A DNA stretch of 64,000 nt from Thermogemmatispora sp. (GTDB taxonomy: Bacteria; Chloroflexota; Ktedonobacteria; Ktedonobacterales; Ktedonobacteraceae): assembly GCF_019683635.1 (NCBI RefSeq), contig NZ_JADGIA010000001.1:1-64000 (forward strand), read 5' to 3'. A model generated the notes under the pieces. It was not told the origin of the DNA. It searched no databases and was given only the letters and a program-made list of their open reading frames with translations. Positions 1-12,422 of this stretch are shown here, piece after piece. The stretch's first letter is position 1. Each line of letters starts with the position of its first letter. The position numbers and the translations under genes were made by a program.

Positions 1-127
1 AAAGGAGGTAGAGCGTGATGAAATAATCAGCTCTTGGGAGCATGAGCTTTCCTCTGCACACTGGAGTGCAGAGCGTGCATCAACGCGGATGGTCATCTAT
101 GAGCAAGGATTTTGCGGGAGGCTCCCC

Positions 128-1771
128 ATGAAACTGCTCAGTCATCGACTCTGTCTGCTTGCTGGTACCCTCGGTTTGGTCTTACTGCTGGCGACTGGCC
201 TCAGCCTGGGGGGTGCCAGTCGAGCGCAGGCTGCTGTGCTCTTGCAGACGCACTGGCACATCGACTGTTCCCGTCCAGGTACAGCCTGCACCGAGGTACA
301 AGACCCTGAAGAGGTCTTTGGGGAAGGCTACTATGTGGGACATGACGAGCCTTCAGTCTTGTTCTACTCCTCTTTGCCCGGCTCGGGCAACCACATGACC
401 TATTTGCTCCGTCTACCAACCGATCCACCGGGTTTGAGTGCTGGAGGAAACAAAGCCTTCAACTTCCAGCTACATATCACCTTCTGGCTTGGCATGGCCC
501 TCTGCGACACCCAGTCCTATCCCCTCCAGGTGAGCACGTGTACACCAGACAGCGATCGCAATATCGTTGATCCGGCGATCAGCCCCAATCATCCCGGCAC
601 GGCCTACATGGAGCTGCAATTTTACCCGCCTGGCTTTGTATCCTGGCCGCAGGGTAATAGCTGCGACGCGCGCCAGTGGTGTGCAGCCCTGACCATAGAC
701 AGCCTGTCGGAGGACCCTGTACATGGCACAGTGCTCAACCCAACCTGTGCGGCGCAGACCGGGCTGGAGTACGTCAACTTCGCCTTTATTACGCGCGATG
801 GGCGGGCGCAGGCGCCGGCCAACCCGGTGCAGTCGACACTGGCCACGTTCACCCCTGATCCGCGGCGCGATCTCTTTATGAACTCCGGCGACTTCGTCCT
901 GGTCAAGCTGGGAGATACGCCACATGGACTGCGGGTCGATCTCTTTGATCTGACGACGGGCCAGCATGGAGCAATGACGGCCAGCGCCGCTAACGGTTTT
1001 GGACAGGTCAAGTTCGCGCCGGCCCCTTCGACTGAGTGCACCAACATTCCCTACGATTTCCACCCGATGTACAGCACCTCCTCCGAGGCGACGCGTGTCA
1101 TCTGGGCGGCTCACTCCTATAATATTGCCTTTGCCGACGAGATCGGCCATTTCGACTATTGCACCGGTCCCATTGATGCCAGCGGCGTCTGTCGTGGTAG
1201 CGAGGGCACGGGCAGCGATCTTGAGCCGGCTGATAGCGATGATACCGCCTGCTTTGCAGCAACGGCCTCGCTGCGCATCCAGGTCTCGGGCTGCTACGGC
1301 ACCAATGTGGGCTTCGATGGCACCTCTTACAAGCCGGTCTGGCCAGATGGCAATACGCGACTCCATCCGACGCCGATTCTCTTCAGCAGCCCTCGCACGG
1401 GCCTGGGCGATCAGCAGAACTACAGTCGAGTGGCCTTCGAGTCAGACACGCCGCGGATTGAGGCGGCGGACTTCAATGGGCAGTGCAATCGGGATACTGG
1501 CGCTGGTTGTGCCATTGTGCCCAATACGGACGATGGGGTGCCAGCGGACTTCTATCCCTTCTTCAGCATGGCCCACCACGGGCCAAGCTGTCTCTGGCTG
1601 ATTGGAAACGACGTGCCGGGGCTGACGACCAACGATTTCGGGAAGACGAGTGAGTTTGGCTCTCTGTTGAAACTGACTTACCTGGCCTTCGGCGGCGGTG
1701 GAGCAACCTTGCAGCGCTATAACGATTTCCGTCAGGTGCTGTCGAGCAATCCCTGCCCATTCCTCTACTAG
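128..1771 (+). CDS. secreted hypothetical protein (DUF1996-like extracellular protein)
   Basis: ORF 89..1771; internal ATG at 128 gives MKLLSHRLCLLAGTLGLVLLLATGLSLGGASRAQA, a clear signal peptide; Cys-rich secreted body. Confidence 0.7.
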   Translation: MKLLSHRLCLLAGTLGLVLLLATGLSLGGASRAQAAVLLQTHWHIDCSRPGTACTEVQDPEEVFGEGYYVGHDEPSVLFYSSLPGSGNHMTYLLRLPTDPPGLSAGGNKAFNFQLHITFWLGMALCDTQSYPLQVSTCTPDSDRNIVDPAISPNHPGTAYMELQFYPPGFVSWPQGNSCDARQWCAALTIDSLSEDPVHGTVLNPTCAAQTGLEYVNFAFITRDGRAQAPANPVQSTLATFTPDPRRDLFMNSGDFVLVKLGDTPHGLRVDLFDLTTGQHGAMTASAANGFGQVKFAPAPSTECTNIPYDFHPMYSTSSEATRVIWAAHSYNIAFADEIGHFDYCTGPIDASGVCRGSEGTGSDLEPADSDDTACFAATASLRIQVSGCYGTNVGFDGTSYKPVWPDGNTRLHPTPILFSSPRTGLGDQQNYSRVAFESDTPRIEAADFNGQCNRDTGAGCAIVPNTDDGVPADFYPFFSMAHHGPSCLWLIGNDVPGLTTNDFGKTSEFGSLLKLTYLAFGGGGATLQRYNDFRQVLSSNPCPFLY

Positions 1772-2126
1772 AAGCGGTGCGGTGGAGCATCGCGACTCGC
1801 CCTCTGGACTGGCGAGAGGGTGAGTGAGGTTCATCTGGCAACGAGGGCAGGAACCGCCGGCGGCTCGCAGTGTCGCAATGGCGCCGCGGGTTCCTGCCTT
1901 GAAGGTCGACCAGGACGAGGCTTGCCTTCCTGCTCGTCTGTACCTTTCTTGCTGTTGCCGGAGCCTTCTTGCGTGTGCGATACTATCATAATTAGGAGCA
2001 GAAGGTAGGGCGCTGCCCCTTCTACGGCTCTCTGCGCCGTGTGATGATAACTCTTCCGTTCTGTACTCCATGCGCTTGGCGAAGCAGCAAGGAGAGGAGC
2101 GAGCAGTCGATACACAGGTGTTCCAG

Positions 2127-2525
2127 ATGAAACATATCGTCGGGATTTCGGAGATTGTGCTTTGGACGGCGGACAAGGAAAAGGCTCTCCACTTCTATCG
2201 CGACCTCCTGGGCTTAGAGGTGATCTCTCCTCCGAGCCTGCCGAACGTCTTTTTAAAAGTTGGCGAGGGGAAAGCCGGTATCCCCCAGATGATTGTCCTG
2301 GTGCCCAAGACTGAGGAAGTCAAGGCCAAACCTGCGGGCTACCAGCTTCATCATCTGGCATTGGAGCTGCCCGAGGAAGCCTTTGATGCGCAGTACGCAG
2401 CTCTCGTGCAGGCCGGCTACCAGCCACGCGGCGGCAAGCATCCCGTGCTGGCCAGTCGTACCATGTATGTGGATGATCCTGATGGCAATGAAGTGGAGTT
2501 TATCTGTCGGGCCAGTGCCAGTTGA
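2127..2525 (+). CDS. VOC (glyoxalase/bleomycin resistance) family protein
   Basis: MKHIVGISEIVLWTADKEKALHFYRDLLGLEVIS ... MYVDDPDGNEVEFICR typical VOC fold motifs; ATG at 2127 is in frame with ORF 2070..2525. Confidence 0.85.
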   Translation: MKHIVGISEIVLWTADKEKALHFYRDLLGLEVISPPSLPNVFLKVGEGKAGIPQMIVLVPKTEEVKAKPAGYQLHHLALELPEEAFDAQYAALVQAGYQPRGGKHPVLASRTMYVDDPDGNEVEFICRASAS

Positions 2526-2534
2526 GGGCCTGTC

Positions 2535-3773
2535 ATGGAGAACGAGCGGGCAAGCATAGAAGAGACAGAGTATGGAAAAACAAGTATGAATGCGACTGAG
2601 GAGAAGCCCCTGGTACGGGTGGCACTGGTCGAAGATGCACGCTGGGAGCGGGCCCTGGCTCGCGCCCTTGCGCGCGTCAAAGGTCCCACCGATCTGGCCA
2701 TTCTCTTCGCCAGTGGCCTCTATGCAGAATCGCTGCCTGAACTCGTGCGTCGCGCTTATGAGGAAAGCGGGGTGCGGCTGCTCATTGGCTGCTCAGGCCA
2801 GGGAGTGATTGGCCAGGGCGAAGAGCTGGAGGAGACAGCAGCTCTGGCCTTGATGACGCTGCAGTTGCCGGGGGCAGGGCTGCGGGTGGTGCGCTTTACA
2901 CAGGCCCTGGTCGAAGAGTGCGAGCGTGCTGAGGAGTGGCATACGCGTCTGGGGCTGTCGCCTGAAGAGGTCAACGCCTGGCTCATCCTGGCTGACCCTT
3001 TCCGTCTGGATAGCGAGGCCCTGCTGGAAGGGCTGGCGCGGGCCTACCCCCATTGCCCGATCGTGGGTGGCCTGGCCTCGGCTCACCCCTTGCTGCAGCG
3101 GACTTTTGTCTTTCGCAATGGCGATGTCTTCGGCGAGGGCGGCGTCGGGCTGGCCCTCGGCGGCCCCTACACTATCCTGCCGCTCGTCTCTCAGGGATGT
3201 GAACCAATCGGCGAACCCTGGACTATCACCAGTGTACGTGGCAATCTCGTCGAAACGATTTCTAATCGTCCCGCCTATGAACTTCTGCTAGAGACCTTGC
3301 AGGAACTACCGCCTTTTATGCAGCGTCGTGCTCGCCATAATCTGCTGGTGGGCCTGGCGGCCAATGAGTACCGTGAGAGCTTTGGGCGTGGTAGTTTCCT
3401 GGTGCGACCCCTGATTGGGGTTGATCGGCTCAGTGGGGGACTGGCCATTGGGGCTATGCCGCGCGTGGGCCAGACGATTCAGTTTCAGATGCGCGATGCC
3501 AGCACCGCCGATATGGACCTGCGCGATGCGTTAGAGCGGGCACGTGAAGAGCTGGGTGACCGCGAACCGGTGGCCGCGATCCTCTGCACCTGTAATGGAC
3601 GTGGCATGAATCTTTTCGATACTCCCAATCACGATGCTGAGGCGGTCGAACACTATCTTGGTCCCCTCCCGCTTGTTGGCCTCTTCTGCAGCGGCGAAAT
3701 TGGGCCTGTTGATGGCCGTCCCTTTCTTCATGGCTTTACTGCCTGCATGGCGCTGCTCGTGCGCCTGGAATAA
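2535..3773 (+). CDS. FIST N-/C-terminal domain protein (putative sensory protein)
   Basis: 412 aa; GLYAESLPELVRRAYEESGVRLLIGCSGQGVIGQGEE, C-terminal AILCTCNGRG..LPLVGLFCSGEIGPVDGRPFLHGFTA as in FIST proteins. Confidence 0.85.
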   Translation: MENERASIEETEYGKTSMNATEEKPLVRVALVEDARWERALARALARVKGPTDLAILFASGLYAESLPELVRRAYEESGVRLLIGCSGQGVIGQGEELEETAALALMTLQLPGAGLRVVRFTQALVEECERAEEWHTRLGLSPEEVNAWLILADPFRLDSEALLEGLARAYPHCPIVGGLASAHPLLQRTFVFRNGDVFGEGGVGLALGGPYTILPLVSQGCEPIGEPWTITSVRGNLVETISNRPAYELLLETLQELPPFMQRRARHNLLVGLAANEYRESFGRGSFLVRPLIGVDRLSGGLAIGAMPRVGQTIQFQMRDASTADMDLRDALERAREELGDREPVAAILCTCNGRGMNLFDTPNHDAEAVEHYLGPLPLVGLFCSGEIGPVDGRPFLHGFTACMALLVRLE

Positions 3774-3853
3774 GCTGCGCCGGAGCTGGTCAGTGAGGTA
3801 ACTGCCGATCGAAGCCCTCGATGAGGCTTCTCATGTTGCGCTGCACTCTCATC

Positions 3854-4071
3854 TCAAGCAGGTGGTGCGGTCCAGACCTGGGCCGTGCCGTCGTTGCCGC
3901 ACAAGAGGAGTTGCTGGCCATCGTACGACCAGAGAGCTGACCAGACGGTGTCGCTGTGTCCGCGTATTCCTGTGAAGCGATGACTATCTGGCCACAACGA
4001 AAACAGCGATGCACCTCCGGTGGCAAGGCTGCTGTACCACAGAAAGTGCAGGGCATAAAGACTGCCTCCAT
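3854..4071 (-). pseudogene. remnant of a zinc-ribbon plus WD40-repeat protein (frameshifted/deleted)
   Basis: ORF 3790..4071(-) begins MPCTFCGTAALPPEVHRCFRCGQ (CxxC..CxxC); another minus frame (about 3965-3854) encodes GIRGHSDTVWSALWSYDGQQLLLCGNDGTAQVWTAPPA*, a WD40 repeat. Confidence 0.6.
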
Positions 4072-4274
4072 CCTATGCCTCGCTACTATGAAACGCTGTT
4101 TGCTTCATTCGTTGTAGGAGAGAAAAGCCCTGGCTGGCCTTTTCTGGTCCCGCTCGCGGACGGTTTTTCACCCCTGGCTGTAACCAATAGCCGGGGCCAT
4201 TCGTAAAGACATTTCGAAACTGCACCGTTCTAGATCTTTCTAGAACCAGACCAGAAAGGGTACGAGAGAACAGT

Positions 4275-7200
4275 ATGCATCGCCTTGCGAAACTGAGCAT
4301 GGCTAACAGGAGCATAGTGGCCTTAGCCACTATTGCCGTGCTCCTGTTAGGAGGATATATCATCCCGTTGTTGAAGCAAGAGCTTCTACCTCCGCTCGTC
4401 TATCCGGCTATTTCGGTTATCACCGCCTATCCAGGCGCTGCCCCTGAGCAGGTAGAGCAAGACGTCACCGATCCGCTAGAAAGCAACTTCCAGGGCAACT
4501 CTAATGTGCAGCGGATCACCTCGCAATCCAGCCAGGGGCTATCTGTCATCACGATCTACTACAACTTCGGGACCGACCTTGACCGGGCCCAGCAGACCAT
4601 CAGCGAAGAGATCAACAAGGCCCAGTCCAGTCTGCCGTCCAACGTCACCCCGCAGGTCCAGCAGTATGACTTTGCTGATGTTCCCATCATCATCCTGGCC
4701 GTCAGCTCGGATCAGAACCAGCAGGACCTTGCTGTGCGCCTCAAACAGATTGTTGTGCCTGCATTGCAGGGGATCAATGGTGTGGCAAATGTCAGCATTA
4801 CAGGTGTGCGCCAGCAGATTGTCAGCATCACGCTCGATCCCAAGAAGCTACAGCAGCACAATCTCACCGTCAATCAAGTTGAGCAGGTGCTGCAGGCTAA
4901 CAACATCACTCTGCCGGCGGGCCAGCAAACTACCAATGATCAAACGCTCGCGGTGCGGGTGGGGAACACCCTTGGCTCGCTAGATGACCTCAAAAACCTG
5001 GTTGTAGGTGAGCAGGCGGTCCTGCCACAGGGGCAGTTCCCGAGCAGCTCTGTAGCGGCCAGCGCCAGCGCGGCCAGCAGTGCTGCTGCTCTGCAGCAAC
5101 AGCAGACCAGCGCCAGCAGCAGTGCCAGCGCTGCCGCCGCGGCGGGTGTCACCCTGAAACCGATCAAGCTTGGCGATGTGGCCACGGTCAAAGAAGATCT
5201 CGCGCCCTCGACTACCCTCACGCGTACCAATGGCCAGCCCAGTCTGGGCATCTCGATCACCAAGACCAACGACGGCAATGCGGTCTCGATCTCACAGGAA
5301 GTCAACAACCAGATTCCCGACCTGGAGCGCAAGTTAGGCTATAACGCTCGTATTACCGTCGTTAGCGACCAGGCCCCCTACATTCAGGAGTCAGTCCGCG
5401 ACCTGGCTCGCGAAGGGCTGCTCGGTGCGCTCTTTGCCATCGTCGTCATCCTCGTCTTCCTGCTCTCCGTCCGCTCTACCCTGGTCACTGCGATCTCGAT
5501 TCCGCTCTCGATTGTGATCGCCCTGATCGGCCTCTGGGTGGGGAACTACTCGCTCAACCTGCTCACCCTCTCGGGCTTAACCATTGCTGTCGGGCGAGTT
5601 GTCGACGACTCCATCGTTGTTCTTGAAAATATCTATCGCCATTTGCGAGGAGGAGAAGACAAGCGCACGGCTGTTCTCGCAGGAGTCAAAGAGGTTGCGA
5701 CTGCTGTCACAGCCTCGACCCTGACCACTGTCTGTGTCTTTCTGCCGTTGGCCTTTATCGGGGACATCGTTGGCGAGTACGCTCACCCACTGGCCTTCTC
5801 GGTCACCGTAGCTCTCCTGGCCTCGCTGCTGGTGGCCCTGACCATTATCCCTGTGCTGGCCTACTGGTTCCTCAAGAATCCCGCGGAGAAGGCCAAGAGC
5901 GAGCGTGCTCTTCCCCAGGAAAAGCCGAGCTTCCTGGAGCGGGGCTATGTTCCGCTGGTACGCTGGGTCACGCATCACCGGGCGATTACGCTCGTGGTGG
6001 CCCTGCTGCTCTTCCTCGGCAGCTGCGCGCTCTTCCCGCTGCTACCGGTCAATGTCTTCGGCAACCAGGGAGCGACCTCCTTCCGCTTTAGCCAGAAGCT
6101 TGACCCTACGGCCAGTCTGACCCGCATGGACGCAGCCGCGCGGCCTGTTGAGAACGTGCTCAGCACGATCCCAGATATCCAGGCCTATCAGGTAACCATT
6201 GGCGGAGGCGGCAGCTCTCTGCTCAACCTCAGCCCGGGTAGCTCGAACGGCAACAGTGCCACCTATACTGTCACCGTCAAATCGAGCGCCGATCTCAATC
6301 ATGTGCAGCAGACCGTCCGTGACCGTCTCAAGACACTGCAGGGGGTTGGCACCTTTACCTTCCTGCAGACCAGTAACAGCAACATTGTCGATATCACGGT
6401 ACAGGCTCCTGACGAGACCACACTGCGCCAGGCGGCTCAGCAGGTCTACGATGCAGTCGCCAATACGCCCAACACCACCGATGTCAGCAGCGACCTCTCC
6501 TCGGCGGTCCCCCTGATTGACGTTCATGTTGATCCCACCAAGGCCCTGGCCCACGGTCTGACAGCGGTCCAGGTGGGGCAGCTGCTGCAGATGGTCTATA
6601 ATGGCACCACGGTCACCCATGTGACGCTCAACGGGGTGCAACAGGATGTTGACCTCAAGCTGGGGACGGCGCCGACTAGCCTGCAGCAGCTGCGCGATCT
6701 CCAGTTGCCGACCGGCTCGGGCAGCATTCGTCTCGGAGACATTGCCACGGTCAGCCAGGTCAATGGGCCAACCCAGATCTCACATCTGAACGGCACGCGC
6801 ACGGCCACCATTACCCTGACCGCCACCATCGATAACGTGGGGGCCGTGACCCACGATGTCGAGAAGCGCATCAACAGCCTCCATTTGCCGAATGGGGCCA
6901 GTGCCAGCCTGGGCACCAACACCTCGCTGCAAAATCAGGCTCTGCAGCAGTTCTACTTTGTCCTGCTGGTAGCCATTCCTCTGGTCTACATCGTCATGGT
7001 GGCTACCTTCCGCAGTCTGGTGCAGCCGCTGATCCTGCTGATTGCCATTCCCTTTGCCGGCGTTGGCTCGCTGATCCTGGCAGCCATTACGCGCACACCG
7101 ATCGGTATCTCCTCCCTCTTTGGCTTCCTGATGCTGATCGGTATCGTAGTCACCAACGCCATCGTCCTGATCGATCTGGTGAACCAATATAGGGCACGAG

Positions 7201-7511
7201 GTCTGGATGCGCGCGCAGCAGTCGTGGAGGGTGGACGGCGACGCCTGCGACCCATCTTGATGACTGCGCTCGCCACGATAATGGCCTTGATCCCGATGGC
7301 TCTGGGCATCGGAGGCGGCGACAGCCTGCTCATCTCGGGCGATCTTGCCATCGTCGTCATTGGCGGTCTGACCTCCTCAACAATGCTCACGCTGCTCCTT
7401 GTTCCCACCCTCTATGTACTGGTTGAGGATATCAAGGAGCGCTTCACCAGGCGGCCAGCGCCGCCCGCTACTGGAGGAGGCGAACGCACCGAGGCTATAG
7501 CTACCCACTAG
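4275..7511 (+). CDS. efflux RND transporter permease subunit (AcrB/SwrC-like, HAE family)
   Basis: 1078 aa; PLLKQELLPPLVYPAISVITAYPGAAPEQVEQDVTDPLE, VGRVVDDSIVVLENIYRHL, two repeated TM halves. Confidence 0.95.
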   Translation: MHRLAKLSMANRSIVALATIAVLLLGGYIIPLLKQELLPPLVYPAISVITAYPGAAPEQVEQDVTDPLESNFQGNSNVQRITSQSSQGLSVITIYYNFGTDLDRAQQTISEEINKAQSSLPSNVTPQVQQYDFADVPIIILAVSSDQNQQDLAVRLKQIVVPALQGINGVANVSITGVRQQIVSITLDPKKLQQHNLTVNQVEQVLQANNITLPAGQQTTNDQTLAVRVGNTLGSLDDLKNLVVGEQAVLPQGQFPSSSVAASASAASSAAALQQQQTSASSSASAAAAAGVTLKPIKLGDVATVKEDLAPSTTLTRTNGQPSLGISITKTNDGNAVSISQEVNNQIPDLERKLGYNARITVVSDQAPYIQESVRDLAREGLLGALFAIVVILVFLLSVRSTLVTAISIPLSIVIALIGLWVGNYSLNLLTLSGLTIAVGRVVDDSIVVLENIYRHLRGGEDKRTAVLAGVKEVATAVTASTLTTVCVFLPLAFIGDIVGEYAHPLAFSVTVALLASLLVALTIIPVLAYWFLKNPAEKAKSERALPQEKPSFLERGYVPLVRWVTHHRAITLVVALLLFLGSCALFPLLPVNVFGNQGATSFRFSQKLDPTASLTRMDAAARPVENVLSTIPDIQAYQVTIGGGGSSLLNLSPGSSNGNSATYTVTVKSSADLNHVQQTVRDRLKTLQGVGTFTFLQTSNSNIVDITVQAPDETTLRQAAQQVYDAVANTPNTTDVSSDLSSAVPLIDVHVDPTKALAHGLTAVQVGQLLQMVYNGTTVTHVTLNGVQQDVDLKLGTAPTSLQQLRDLQLPTGSGSIRLGDIATVSQVNGPTQISHLNGTRTATITLTATIDNVGAVTHDVEKRINSLHLPNGASASLGTNTSLQNQALQQFYFVLLVAIPLVYIVMVATFRSLVQPLILLIAIPFAGVGSLILAAITRTPIGISSLFGFLMLIGIVVTNAIVLIDLVNQYRARGLDARAAVVEGGRRRLRPILMTALATIMALIPMALGIGGGDSLLISGDLAIVVIGGLTSSTMLTLLLVPTLYVLVEDIKERFTRRPAPPATGGGERTEAIATH

Positions 7512-7595
7512 TCGCCAGGCACTGCCGGCAGCAGCCCATCTGACGGCAGGCGCCTGCTCTCTCTCCTGCTACCTGGAGCAGAGAGACCTCAAAGC

Positions 7596-7638
7596 GAGGA
7601 GACCAGCGTAACTCTGGTCTCCTCTTTGTTTTGTTTTT
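7596..7638 (+). terminator. intrinsic terminator downstream of the RND gene
   Basis: GAGGAGACCAG-cgtaact-CTGGTCTCCTC perfect 11-bp stem followed by TTTGTTTTGTTTTT. Confidence 0.85.
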
Positions 7639-7903
7639 GGCCTGGCTGCGCGCCGCGGGTGGAGCTGAATCTGAATGAATGCCCCTCGCAAGAGAAGAGG
7701 GGTGGGTGGCCCACCTGTTGGAAACCGCTGCTCACTCAGGGATAGGGGGACAGGCGCTTCTCTGCCGTCGGCCAAGCTAGCTGACCAGCCTCAACAAGTG
7801 AGAAACAACCTGGAAGCGTCTGGATAGGGGGAGAACAGGTGAGGCATTGAAAAAGAGAAAAAGGGGAAAATAACAGAAGCGAATGCTGCGATATCATGCC
7901 TCC

Positions 7904-7940
7904 CTCCCTCGCCAGCCGGAGAGGCTGGTCAGCGAGGGAG
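7904..7940 (-). terminator. hairpin downstream of gyrB
   Basis: CTCCCTCG-CCAGCC-ggaga-GGCTGG-tcag-CGAGGGAG; 8+6 bp stem with a 4-nt bulge; no strong U tract. Confidence 0.5.
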
Positions 7941-7988
7941 AGAGCAACTCAAAGGATGGGCGTAAGCTGTCCGGCAGGTGCCTAAACG

Positions 7989-10082
<2,094 letters not shown>

Positions 10083-10611
10083 CTATCGCAGCCTGTAGAC
10101 TCGCGCGAGCCGGCGTATCGCTGGCCGGCGCCGAGTTTTCCTCTGACAGACCTGATCACCTCAGCCCAGCTCATCGCCGGAGAGGCGGGCTGGTCTGTTC
10201 TCGTGGCCTATCTCACTGTCTGTCCGCTTGCTTGTCTGTCTACCTGTCTGAGCAACCTGGCTACAGCCTCAGAGCAGAGGCGCACAGCCTCTCTTTGCCC
10301 ATTCACCTGCTTGCTCGCTTGCTCACTCGCCAAAGCCACAGTGGTAGTTTCCACCCAGGCTGGACAGAGAGACGGACAGGCAACACTCGTCAAAAACCTT
10401 ACTGCTCGCTTCGCTTGCTTTGATGCCTTACCCCCGCTCCTCTCTGGTCTACCGGGCTAAGACATGGCCAGTGCCTTCCGACCCTCGATTGCGCATCGTC
10501 TGGAATGCGTGCGCCTGGCGGTCTCAAGCACCTGCGTGCTGAGCAGGGCGAGGAGACAGGCTCTGTGAGGAAAAGATCTCAGCTGCTATGCTGCTTATCT
10601 ATTCTTTCTGA

Positions 10612-10659
10612 AAGAGAGAAGCCAATGTGGTAACGAAGTTACCCTTTGGTGTCTCTCTT
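10612..10659. other. nested inverted repeat in the intergenic region upstream of gyrB
   Basis: AAGAGAGA-ag-CCAA-tgt-GGTAAC-gaa-GTTACC-ct-TTGG-tg-TCTCTCTT; 8+4+6 bp stems. Confidence 0.6.
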
Positions 10660-10685
10660 ATTATATCACATGCAGGCCTTTGGGC
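10657..10685 (-). promoter_or_regulatory. putative promoter reading toward gyrB
   Basis: minus strand TTGGCC-(17)-TATAAT with extended TGTGA before the -10 (..catgtgaTATAATaag). Confidence 0.4.
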
Positions 10686-11404
10686 CAATCAAAGACGGAC
10701 AGATTGACCACTGGTAGAGCTAAAGCGGGTACCATCTGCTGCCGCGCCGACCTGTCCTGTCTCTCAGTCAGCCCGTCATCTCAACCAGCCAGCTCAAACT
10801 CTCATCCTCATAGACTGCCTGGCGTCGGTGACTAGAGGCGCCACCTCTTTCCAGGCGCCATACCTGGCCTGGACCGGGCAGCAGTAGGCATCTGCGGGTC
10901 CGGGCAGGAAGGCAAGCATTTGGGCGAAGCGAACAACCCAACAAGAGAAAAAGCACACAGCGAGCGGCCAGCTCAAATCTCCCTGGCTATGTGTGCAGGC
11001 CAGACAACGGACCAGTCGGCGATTCAGAGAGGGTTGAATGAAGCAAGACAAGAGCCGTCTGACCAGGTTAGCAAACCGGGCAGGCGGCCCATCGCCGGTC
11101 ACCGTAGCCTGCAACAGAGCAGAGAATACCGAGCTAGTGCCTGGGAGCCAGCGCAGCGCTCACCGTGCAAGGGGAAAGGTGGCAGACAGCGCAGAAGGAC
11201 GACAGAGTAATCCAGGCCGAGCGGGCAAAGTTGGGTGATGCCAGAAGCCAAAGCCGGGCCAATCCATCGTCTTCTCAGCTGTTACTGTCGGCCAGTTGCT
11301 TATTCATGCGCTCGATGACGCCCCTACTCACTGGCTCACCCACTCAGCCAGCCAAAACAGCCAACAAGAAAGGGTAAGCGAGTTGCAGAGGCTAAGAGCC
11401 AGAG

Positions 11405-12073
11405 CTAGAAGCGATTACCGCCGAGCGGCCCGCTCATCGGAACGCCTGGTGGCTGATTGGCGGGCATCCCGGCTACGCCTGGCATCGACGGAACGCCGGG
11501 CACCCCGGAGACGCCGGGGACGCTGGGCATGCCCTGCATAGGCATGGCCATCAGATTAGTAGCGCAGTAAGGGCAGAACGACCAGCGCAGCTCAAGGAGA
11601 CGCTCGCACTTTGGACAAGGCCGCTTGAGCTTCTGCCCACAGGAAGGACAGATCTGGAAATCCGACTCCACGCGGGCGTGGCAATTCGTGCATGTCTGGC
11701 GCTCTGTCATCTCGGCCAGCAGCGACTCCTCTTCCAGCTGGCGCTCGTAGATCTCTGCCAGCGTCTGGCGAGGGCGCAAGATCAGGTAGATCAACAACCC
11801 GCCCACGTTAAAGACCGCCACCAGCAGCGTGGCAATAACCTGCGTGGCCAGATCTTGAGAGCGGGAGCGGATATCACGGAATGTCCAGATGATCAAGCTT
11901 ATCCAGAAAACGAAGAAGAAAGCAAGAAAAAAACTAATAATAAGCCCCAATGCGTTCTGCAGGGTTGTTAGCAGGCCGCCCCCACTGGGCGTAGCTCCGA
12001 GAATAAGGCTAAGAGATTGCGCGTTCACAGGATGAAGGCCCCTTTCAGAATAGACATAGCTCAGTACACACAA
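11405..12073 (-). CDS. membrane protein with double zinc ribbon and Pro/Gly-rich C-terminal tail
   Basis: Two TM helices; CTNCHARVESDFQICPSCGQKLKRPCPKCERLLELRWSFCPYCATNL; tail GMPSVPGVSGVPGVPSMPGVAGMP. Confidence 0.8.
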   Translation of the reverse strand: MCVLSYVYSERGLHPVNAQSLSLILGATPSGGGLLTTLQNALGLIISFFLAFFFVFWISLIIWTFRDIRSRSQDLATQVIATLLVAVFNVGGLLIYLILRPRQTLAEIYERQLEEESLLAEMTERQTCTNCHARVESDFQICPSCGQKLKRPCPKCERLLELRWSFCPYCATNLMAMPMQGMPSVPGVSGVPGVPSMPGVAGMPANQPPGVPMSGPLGGNRF

Positions 12074-12422
12074 TTACAACGGACATCCCCGGTTGAATGT
12101 TGCTCCTTCCAGGACTTCCAGTACCCCCCGGGCTGGCCCGCCGGAGAGGAAAGACCCCGTGGCGGGGCGGTCGCGCGAGCGCTGATCAGCGTGAGCGCTG
12201 TCTCTGGACCGCCCCGTCACAGTGCTTTCCGTTACACCTTGCCTTGAGGCTTGACAGGTCCCGCTCAGCCATCGACCGTTGCCTCAGAAGAGCGGAGGGC
12301 AGGGCAGAAGCCTGAGCAAGACGAGGCCCCAGCGAGAAGCGGCCTCGCCCTCAGCGGGACCTGGCTCTGGAAGAGCTAACACGCTATCGATGCTGAGTAA
12401 GAACTCACAACAGAAGAACGGC

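Noticed and set aside
10203-10460. 85-aa ORF upstream of gyrB
   Set aside because: Translation is a low-complexity Cys/Leu/Ser product of tetranucleotide-rich DNA.
10200-11400. CRISPR-like array
   Set aside because: Short periodic tetranucleotides only; no conserved repeat/spacer units and no cas genes in the window.
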